NCBI GenBank assembly: GCA_044375275.1
Contig: JBILMZ010000169.1
Span: 1-7,726, forward strand
Source: SZUA-430 sp044375275
Lineage (GTDB): Bacteria; Pseudomonadota; Alphaproteobacteria; Micropepsales; Micropepsaceae
Direction of reading: 5' to 3'
DNA: 7,726 nucleotides
The notes below the pieces were generated by a model. That model ran no database searches. It was not told where the DNA came from and worked only from the letters and a program-made list of their open reading frames with translations. The position numbers were made by a program, and so were the translations under genes. Below are positions 1 to 4,736 of the stretch, one piece after another (within the stretch, counting starts at the first letter, position 1; every line of letters starts with the position of its first letter).

Positions 1-1913
1 TTCGCAGCATCTACCCGGCTCTCGAGTTCTTCACCCCGATATTCGAAGCCGACGGCTGCAGAGATCGCACCTTCGCCCCACAAATCCACAACTTCGCCAG
101 TTGCGCTGCCTGACAACAGTGTACGTTCATATGTAATGACGTCCGTGGAGTTCACGCGGACGAAGCTTGCCATCGCATCTGACAAGGCAAACGAGCCCAA
201 CGGATTGTTGGAGTTTGCTGTCGGAACGAAAGAAGCTCCAGCAACGCTGTTGTACGGAAACACGCAGCCCGGCTTCGCGCCGATCGGTGCAGCCTGCACC
301 GCCAGCGACGTCGTGTTACAGGCGTTCAACAACTGTGTCATCCCCGAAAGGCTGATGCTGTTGTTGTTCTTGATGATCGACGAGTTGCGGGCGTAGCTGT
401 GGTAGATTTCCCAGTCCCAATCGATTGAGGGCATGGTACCGCGCAGACCCTGGGTGCTACCGAAGGCGTTGGTTTCGATTTCACCCGTGCGGTTTCCGAC
501 CTGAGTCGTTCTGATGTTCAACCCGAAGGTTCGGTTGTCAAGGCCGGCGCTGTTGCCGATCACGCCACCAAAGTGCAGCTGCGCCAGCGAAAGGAGCTGG
601 GGCTGAGCGGTAATATACGGATTGACCACAACGTTACCAACTGCTGGGTCGATGTCGTACTTGACCTGGAGGCCGTTTGCCGGCGTAGCTGCCAGCTGCT
701 GAAATGAGCGCGAGTTGGTGTACATCGCGTCCACGAACGCTTCCATCTCGCCGTTTGGCAGGATGTCGTACTTTGCGAACGTCGAAGCGTTGACACGCTC
801 GTTACCCAGGATCAGAAGATTGTCTGGCGAGAAGTCGTAACGGTCACTCGCCGCGTCAGGCGCACCGGCGTTGTCAGGAACAGCGCAGTTCTGGGATGGC
901 GCAATGCCACCACCATTGCGGAAGCGGATGGAACCGCCCGTAGACGTTACGCCATTCGAGGGGCGGCAGTCGTTGTCAAGCGTCAACCCGGAAACCGTAG
1001 CCACGTTCGTTACGAACTGAGCTGGAGTCAGTCCAAGCGGGTTATTTGCTGACGGCACGCCGCCAGAGCTGGTTGTGAAAGCGATCGTCCCCCAAGGTGC
1101 CGTAGCCGAGCCACCCGAGAAGAACGGCGCAAAAATCGGATTATTGAGGTCATTAGGATTCTGCGAAACAAAAATCGCTCCGTTGGTGGTGTCACGCAAT
1201 ACTGCACCCGCTCTGCGGGACTGAATGCGCTCATCAGCACCGACTGCCGAGCGGTTGTAGTACTGAAGTCCGAGCTGGACCGAACCGCGGTCGCCGTCAA
1301 ACGAACCACCGATCAGGGCGTCGGCAACCCACTGCGGGGCCGCGCCGTCTTCTGCCTGCGAGTATGAACCGCCAAGCGTGATGCCTTCATAGTCATCCTT
1401 CAGGATGAAGTTGATGGCACCGGCAACGGCGTCTGCACCGTACACGGCCGAAGCACCGCCCGAGATGACTTCAACGCGGTCGATGAGCGAAGCCGGGATC
1501 GTGTTCAGGTCGACCAGGCCGCTTGCCGAAGAAGGATTGGCGCGACGACCATTGATCAGGACCAGCGTACGACCGGCACCCAGGCCGCGAAGGTCCGCCG
1601 TGGCGAAGCCGTTCAGCGACGGGTTGTTTGACGTGATGGTTACGCCCGGAATGACCTGCGGCAGGGTGTTGATCAACTCTTCAGTGTTGACCGTACCCGT
1701 GAGCGAGATCTCTTTCGCGCCAACCGTTGCGATCGGGCTGATGGACTTGAAATCGCGCTGCTTGATGCGCGTTCCAGTGACCGTCACCTTCTCAACCGAC
1801 GGCGCCGCTTCCTGCGCCGCCGCAACACCTGTCATGGCGATCAGGGCGGCTGATGCCGCCGTGCCCGCCAGCAGGGCAGACTTAAATGTCTTCTTCGAAA
1901 CCAAGTTCAACAC
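1..1913 (-). CDS. TonB-dependent outer-membrane receptor, N-terminal 637 codons (cut by window edge)
   Basis: This is an outer-membrane gated transporter that imports a bound ligand using energy from TonB-ExbB-ExbD; the ligand cannot be told from sequence. One frame stays open from the GTG at 1913 to the left edge. Residues 1-33 are a signal peptide (KK near the N-terminus, an Ala-rich hydrophobic core, cleavage after AAA before Q34). A TonB-box-like segment, EKVTVTGTRI, lies at about 41-50. The plug domain spans about 55-180 and has the family hallmarks LRGLGAGRTLVLINGRR, VDLNTIPASLIDRVEVI and GGASAVYGADAVAGAINFIL. The rest is beta-barrel with long loops, two of which carry cysteine pairs (DNDC...QNC and LNAC...PGC) that may form disulfides. 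Family members of this type are usually about 900-1000 residues, so roughly a third lies outside the window. GTG is chosen because AAAGGGGG ends seven bases upstream; TTG at 1910 is possible. It is transcribed away from the EPS genes. Confidence 0.95.
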   Translation of the reverse strand, partial: MLNLVSKKTFKSALLAGTAASAALIAMTGVAAAQEAAPSVEKVTVTGTRIKQRDFKSISPIATVGAKEISLTGTVNTEELINTLPQVIPGVTITSNNPSLNGFATADLRGLGAGRTLVLINGRRANPSSASGLVDLNTIPASLIDRVEVISGGASAVYGADAVAGAINFILKDDYEGITLGGSYSQAEDGAAPQWVADALIGGSFDGDRGSVQLGLQYYNRSAVGADERIQSRRAGAVLRDTTNGAIFVSQNPNDLNNPIFAPFFSGGSATAPWGTIAFTTSSGGVPSANNPLGLTPAQFVTNVATVSGLTLDNDCRPSNGVTSTGGSIRFRNGGGIAPSQNCAVPDNAGAPDAASDRYDFSPDNLLILGNERVNASTFAKYDILPNGEMEAFVDAMYTNSRSFQQLAATPANGLQVKYDIDPAVGNVVVNPYITAQPQLLSLAQLHFGGVIGNSAGLDNRTFGLNIRTTQVGNRTGEIETNAFGSTQGLRGTMPSIDWDWEIYHSYARNSSIIKNNNSISLSGMTQLLNACNTTSLAVQAAPIGAKPGCVFPYNSVAGASFVPTANSNNPLGSFALSDAMASFVRVNSTDVITYERTLLSGSATGEVVDLWGEGAISAAVGFEYRGEELESRVDAA

Positions 1914-1920
1914 GATGGAA

Positions 1921-1928
1921 CCCCCTTT
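1921..1928 (-). promoter_or_regulatory. Ribosome binding site of the TonB-dependent receptor
   Basis: Read on the minus strand this is AAAGGGGG, followed by seven bases (TTCCATC) and then the GTG at 1913-1911. It is a good purine-rich Shine-Dalgarno sequence and is the reason for placing the start at this GTG rather than at the internal ATG near codon 27, which would cut away most of the signal peptide. Confidence 0.6.
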
Positions 1929-2150
1929 AACGTTGCCCGCTTGCCCCAAACCCAAAAAAGTCGGTGTACAACTCGTACTTGTCCGGGCGGTGCAAATACG
2001 ATGCGCTTTAGAAGTTGCGGTACGCACCGACCTCTATTGCACTCAACGGTCATGCTATCGGCCAGACGAAGCACGCAGCAATATCTTTCCGAGGCGCCAC
2101 GTCTCATTTGGGTTGTTGTGTGTCTCAAAAACATCATGAGAAAACACAGC

Positions 2151-2163
2151 CAACCGATTGATA
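2151..2163 (-). promoter_or_regulatory. IHF-like binding site
   Basis: On the minus strand this reads TATCAATCGGTTG, an exact match to the IHF consensus WATCAANNNNTTR. An AT tract (TTTTTATTATTAT on the same strand) lies just 5' of the core, which is where canonical IHF sites carry their AT-rich part. It sits about 240 bases upstream of the receptor start and could bend DNA at the receptor promoter or at a divergent promoter. The match is seen; binding is an inference. Confidence 0.35.
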
Positions 2164-2235
2164 TCGTTGATAATAATAAAAACGACACAAAACGGCCAAA
2201 ATTCAGCCCGTTGCGATCCCGCCATAGTAGAAGCA

Positions 2236-2257
2236 TTCAGGATCGATGCGTCCTGAA
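2236..2257. repeat. Inverted repeat TTCAGGA-N8-TCCTGAA
   Basis: Perfect 7-bp inverted repeat arms (2236-2242 and 2251-2257) flank the 8-base spacer TCGATGCG. It lies at the boundary between the AT-rich island and the GC-rich half. There is no T-tract after the stem on either strand, so it does not look like an intrinsic terminator. A dimeric regulator's operator is the more natural reading, but nothing identifies the protein. Confidence 0.35.
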
Positions 2258-2392
2258 AAATGTAGGGTGAGTTGGTGGCAGGGCCAATCCGTCGCTTTCC
2301 ACAGGCCTTCGCGTTCTGGTTGTGGTGAGTGTGAAGAACTCTCCAGACAAGGATACCGGCGGGTTTCCCGGGCCCGCAGCGTGTCGCCTTGG

Positions 2393-2630
2393 CGGGGTTT
2401 GGCGAGCGGCGGTTGGCTCGCGCCCCGGTCGAGGACGCGGCGGGGCTGCTACCAGGGCGCGCCAGGCCCGTGCGGCTCTTCCCGCCGCCAGTTTGTAGTC
2501 CTTCCCCCGGATTCAAGGTGTCCCTGTATTGCGCCGGGCGTCACCGGCGGGCAGGGCAGGGTGCCAACTGGCAATTGGACACCCGCTGGGGCATCTTCTG
2601 CCCGCGCCGGGACGGATTCTCCCGCGCGGG
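2393..2630 (+). other. Cluster of GC-rich hairpins upstream of the phosphatase (possible structured leader or small RNA)
   Basis: Four stems can be drawn by eye. (1) 2393-2427: CGGGG and GCGAGC pair with GCTCGC and CCCCG around an 8-base loop. (2) 2437-2488: GCGGCGGG pairs perfectly with CCCGCCGC and encloses two further nested helices, GCTGC/GCGGC with one wobble and GGGC/GCCC, with a 7-base apical loop. (3) 2559-2584: GGGTGCCAA pairs with TTGGACACCC with one bulged A. (4) 2601-2630: CCCGCGCCGGGA pairs with TCCCGCGCGGG with one bulged C; this one ends only four bases before the ribosome-binding-like GAGGTGG. They could form a 5' UTR, a small RNA, or be chance pairing in very GC-rich DNA. I recognise no known RNA family. 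Confidence 0.3.
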
Positions 2631-2646
2631 TTCGAGGTGGAAGGCG

Positions 2647-3411
2647 TTGTCAGGCAGGAAACTCAGTGATCTGTTCAGGCGCAGGAAGGCGACGGAAGCG
2701 GCGCCCGTACGCGCTGGCGTTCCGGAGGATGTTTTCGTTGCGGCCATAGGCGACGTGCACGGCCATCTCGACCTCGTGGAGACACTCTGGCAATTGATCA
2801 GCGACAAGGCGCGTCAGTCACAATGTCGTCATAAAGTGCTTGTTTTTGTTGGTGATTATGTTGATCGCGGACCGGGCAGTGCGGCACTCGTCGACCGTTT
2901 GCTGCAAGGCTTCGACGGTTTCGAGACCGTGTTCCTGATGGGCAATCACGACCAGACGCTGCTGCAGTTCCTGGCTGATCCATCGGTCGGTGAAGTCTGG
3001 CGGAACTTCGGTGGGCTCGAGACCATGCGCAGCTATGGCGTCACATACGATCCTGCGCGCGGCTGGGCCGATACGCGCAGCGCTTTCGCGCTGGCGATGC
3101 CGCAGGCCCATATCCATTTTTTCAAGAACCTGAAGCTCCACCATGTCATCGGCGACTACGTGTTCGTCCACGCCGGCCTGCGACCGCACGTGAAGCTCGA
3201 AGACCAGTCAGCGCAGGATCTTTTGTGGATAAGGGAAGAGTTCCTGGACAGTGACGCGAATTTTGGCCGTGTTGTCGTGCACGGCCATACACCGGCGCGC
3301 GAACCGGTCGTCCGGCACAACCGTATTGGAATTGACACCGGCGCCTACATGTCTGGCAAACTGACGGCGCTCGTGCTGGAAGGCCGTGAGCGGCTGTTCC
3401 TGTCAACCTGA
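2647..3411 (+). CDS. PPP-family metallophosphatase (serine/threonine-protein-phosphatase-like)
   Basis: A cytosolic two-metal phosphoesterase of the bacterial PrpA/ApaH-like branch. All signature motifs are present: GDVHG (35-39), GDYVDRG (69-75), GNHD (99-102, the common bacterial variant of GNHE), HAG (H175) and VHGHTP (211-216), then IDTGAY (229-234). These supply the metal ligands and catalytic residues. At 254 residues it has the usual length for the family. The frame is open upstream to about 2389, but that extension is Arg/Gly-rich and lies over predicted RNA hairpins. TTG at 2647 is chosen because GAGGTGG (2634-2640) precedes it and the resulting N-terminus (MSGRKLSDLFRRRK) is like that of relatives. 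The substrate is unknown: phosphoproteins or diadenosine polyphosphates are both possible. It ends 25 bases before the OPX gene, so it is probably co-transcribed with it. Confidence 0.9.
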   Translation: MSGRKLSDLFRRRKATEAAPVRAGVPEDVFVAAIGDVHGHLDLVETLWQLISDKARQSQCRHKVLVFVGDYVDRGPGSAALVDRLLQGFDGFETVFLMGNHDQTLLQFLADPSVGEVWRNFGGLETMRSYGVTYDPARGWADTRSAFALAMPQAHIHFFKNLKLHHVIGDYVFVHAGLRPHVKLEDQSAQDLLWIREEFLDSDANFGRVVVHGHTPAREPVVRHNRIGIDTGAYMSGKLTALVLEGRERLFLST

Positions 3412-3421
3412 CCTTAACCAT
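3403..3421 (+). promoter_or_regulatory. CtrA-like binding site before the OPX gene
   Basis: The sequence is TCAA-N7-TTAACCAT. TTAACCAT at 3414-3421 is an exact copy of the 8-base CtrA half-site known from Caulobacter, and the first half-site differs from TTAA by one base at the right N7 spacing. It overlaps the phosphatase stop codon and ends 15 bases before the OPX ATG. That is too close for a conventional activated promoter of OPX, so if real it may repress or act as a roadblock. Binding is inferred. Confidence 0.35.
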
Positions 3422-3436
3422 ACCCCTGGCGAAACG

Positions 3437-4048
3437 ATGTTCAGAACCCTCTTCCTGTTGGCTGTGGCCGGCTTTTTCCTCGCAGGCTGCCAGATGATGA
3501 CCTATCCGCCAGCTGGTTCGGCCGGAAAGGCACCGGCGACCGTAGCAACGCAGCCGGCCCCGGCGCCCGCTGCAACTCCCGACGCATCAGCTGACGGCTA
3601 CCGGCTCGGCGCCGAGGACAAGGTCAAGATCAACGTCTATGGCGAGGCCGACCTGTCCGGCGAGTTCGTGGTCGACAGTTCGGGCGTCCTCTCGGCCCCC
3701 TTCATCGGCCAGATCGCCGTGAAGGGCCTGACAGTCCGGGAGTTCGAGGCCGCCTATGCCACCAAGCTCCGCGAAGCCGAAATCCTCAAGGACCCGAAGG
3801 TTTCCGCCGAGGTCACCAGTTTCCGGCCGATTTACGTCCTGGGCGAGGTCAAGAAGCCTGGCCAATATGCCTTCGTGTCGGGCATGACCATCCAGAAAGC
3901 GGTAGCCCTTGCCGAGGGCTTTACCTACCGCGCCAGCGAGAGCCGGGTAGAAGTCACGCGAGGTGGACGAAAATTCACGATCGAGGTCACCCCGCAGACC
4001 AAGGTGCTGCCGGGGGATGAGGTCCGCATCCTGGAGCGGTTTTTCTAG
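3437..4048 (+). CDS. Short polysaccharide export (OPX, Wza-like) lipoprotein
   Basis: Periplasmic export component of a Wzx/Wzy-type capsule or EPS pathway, probably anchored in the outer membrane by lipid. Residues 1-18 form a lipoprotein signal with lipobox LAGC (C18). A Pro/Ala-rich linker follows (about 23-50). The Poly_export domain covers about 52-126 (DGYRLGAEDKVKINVYGEADL, SGVLSAPFIGQIAVKGLT). One SLBB domain follows, about 128-200 (RPIYVLGEVKKPGQYAF, LPGDEVRI). The protein ends at 203 residues, whereas Escherichia coli Wza is about 380 and has more ring domains plus a C-terminal outer-membrane helix; both are absent here. It therefore belongs with the short OPX proteins that need a partner barrel, which fits the barrel gene two positions downstream. 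ATG at 3437 is chosen because it places the lipobox correctly; the GTG at 3386 would bury it. The ribosome binding site is weak. Confidence 0.93.
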   Translation: MFRTLFLLAVAGFFLAGCQMMTYPPAGSAGKAPATVATQPAPAPAATPDASADGYRLGAEDKVKINVYGEADLSGEFVVDSSGVLSAPFIGQIAVKGLTVREFEAAYATKLREAEILKDPKVSAEVTSFRPIYVLGEVKKPGQYAFVSGMTIQKAVALAEGFTYRASESRVEVTRGGRKFTIEVTPQTKVLPGDEVRILERFF

Positions 4049-4203
4049 GTTTCCGGCGGTTATTCTCGCAGCAGACGCGAGTTGCGTGCGAACACCTCAA
4101 TCTGCACGTGCAAATTGCTATATGTTGATACCGTCACGCTGCAACCTACTTTCAGTTGGGTGGGTTAGCCCTCGAGGTTAGACTCTTTAACGAATCACTT
4201 TTC
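4049..4203 (+). promoter_or_regulatory. Intergenic gap with candidate promoter and regulatory motifs
   Basis: This 155-base gap inside the EPS block is long enough for an internal promoter. It holds a perfect palindrome TGCACGTGCA (4103-4112), then TGCTATATG (4116-4124), which resembles an extended -10 element, with no clear -35. Two copies of GGTTAG lie 13 bases apart (4163, 4176), and two GANTC motifs are at 4181-4185 and 4192-4196. A 5-bp hairpin at 4065-4081 lacks a T-tract and is not a convincing terminator. Confidence 0.35.
4103..4112. promoter_or_regulatory. Perfect 10-bp palindrome TGCACGTGCA, candidate operator
   Basis: The dyad is uninterrupted and lies three bases before an extended -10-like TGCTATATG. 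That position is suitable for a repressor, or for an activator that replaces a missing -35 element. The symmetry does not extend further outward. I cannot name the regulator. Confidence 0.3.
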
Positions 4204-4635
4204 GTGAGAGAGCGAACCTTGCGCTTCCTGTTCCTTCTTCCCGTCGCAGCCCTGCTGTCCGCACCTGCCATGGCCGCCGATGACCCGGTGAGCCGGCTGG
4301 CGGACGAAGTCTGCGCGGCCAAGGACGTCCAGGGCATGAGCGACCTGGTCTACCGCTACATCTCATACGATCGCCTTGAGCCCCACGAAGTCGCGGAAGC
4401 GTTCGGCGTGGCCACGTTCCTGGGCGACCTGGGTCGCTGTGCAAGCCAGCAGGCGATCCTTGATGCCTTTTTCCTCTTCAAGAAGGGCAAGGAAGAAGCC
4501 GTTCTTGACGTGGCGTTTGCCCGCGGACGGATCGCGGCCAAGCCGGCAAACGGGCCATCGCCCGCCGCCGGTGGAACTTTTCAGGGGTCATTCGTTGCGC
4601 TTGGCACGGCTGGGGAGCCACCGAGCGTTCAATGA
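4204..4635 (+). CDS. Unrecognised small exported protein in the EPS export block
   Basis: I do not recognise this family. The first 24 residues are a clear Sec signal peptide (MRERTLRFLFLLPVAALLSA, then PAMA before ADDP) with no lipobox, so the mature protein of about 119 residues should be periplasmic. The mature region looks alpha-helical from about 25 to 110 and contains two cysteines (C37 and C79) that could form a disulfide. Recognisable stretches are DLVYRYISYDRLEPHEVAEA and AILDAFFLFKKGKEEA. The last 30 residues are Pro/Gly/Ala-rich and probably disordered. The start is uncertain: GTG at 4204 gives the fuller signal peptide, while TTG at 4219 has the better spaced purine run (GAGAGAG) and still gives a complete signal. 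Its place between the OPX gene and the barrel gene suggests an accessory role in polymer export, assembly of the export pore, or polymer modification. Confidence 0.8.
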   Translation: MRERTLRFLFLLPVAALLSAPAMAADDPVSRLADEVCAAKDVQGMSDLVYRYISYDRLEPHEVAEAFGVATFLGDLGRCASQQAILDAFFLFKKGKEEAVLDVAFARGRIAAKPANGPSPAAGGTFQGSFVALGTAGEPPSVQ

Positions 4636-4736
4636 ATTGGTGGTTCGCTGGGTTGCCGGGGGGCGGCGCAGCGAACTGAAGAATGGTGCGAGCGGAAGAC
4701 ACGGACGAAGAGCCGGCACTCCGCCTGGGAGTTGAG

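Larger units (their letters stand above)
1914..2646. other. Divergent intergenic region: AT-rich island plus GC-rich structured segment
   Basis: No convincing protein is encoded here on either strand; the open frames present have low-complexity Arg/Gly/Pro/Ser-rich translations unlike any family I recognise. Positions 1914-2100 are the receptor's leader. Positions about 2100-2260 are markedly AT-rich for this genome, with TTGATATCGTTGATAATAAT and A-tracts, and are where promoters would be expected. From about 2290 to 2646 the sequence becomes very GC-rich and contains several strong hairpins. The composition change is abrupt. I could not place a -35/-10 pair with confidence on either strand. 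It is not a tRNA, tmRNA or RNase P RNA by the motifs I could look for. Confidence 0.75.

Noticed and set aside
1..1913. Possible frameshift or pseudogene in the receptor
   Set aside because: I read the whole frame codon by codon; it is open throughout and the domain order is normal. The missing C-terminus is due to the window edge.
1966..1978. GTAC-AACTC-GTAC as an operator for the receptor
   Set aside because: GTAC is itself palindromic and only 4 bp, so the match is weak and expected by chance.
1405..2139. 244-codon plus-strand frame opposite the start of the receptor
   Set aside because: It overlaps the receptor's signal peptide and plug domain, whose motifs are unmistakable on the minus strand; the plus translation has no recognisable features.
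2625..2640. GGTTCGA resembling a tRNA T-loop
   Set aside because: The flanking bases do not form a T-stem and there is no acceptor or anticodon arm around it.
2389..2646. 86-codon N-terminal extension of the phosphatase
   Set aside because: The extension is Arg/Gly/Pro-rich and unlike any domain, lies over strong hairpins, and would make the protein far longer than the family norm.
2290..2646. Known structured RNA (RNase P RNA, tmRNA, SRP RNA)
   Set aside because: The conserved signatures I could look for (such as GAGGAAAGTC of RNase P and the tmRNA tag and acceptor end) are absent on both strands.
4065..4081. Hairpin CTCGC-N7-GCGAG after the OPX gene as a terminator
   Set aside because: The stem is only 5 bp and is followed by TTGCGTGCG rather than a T-tract.
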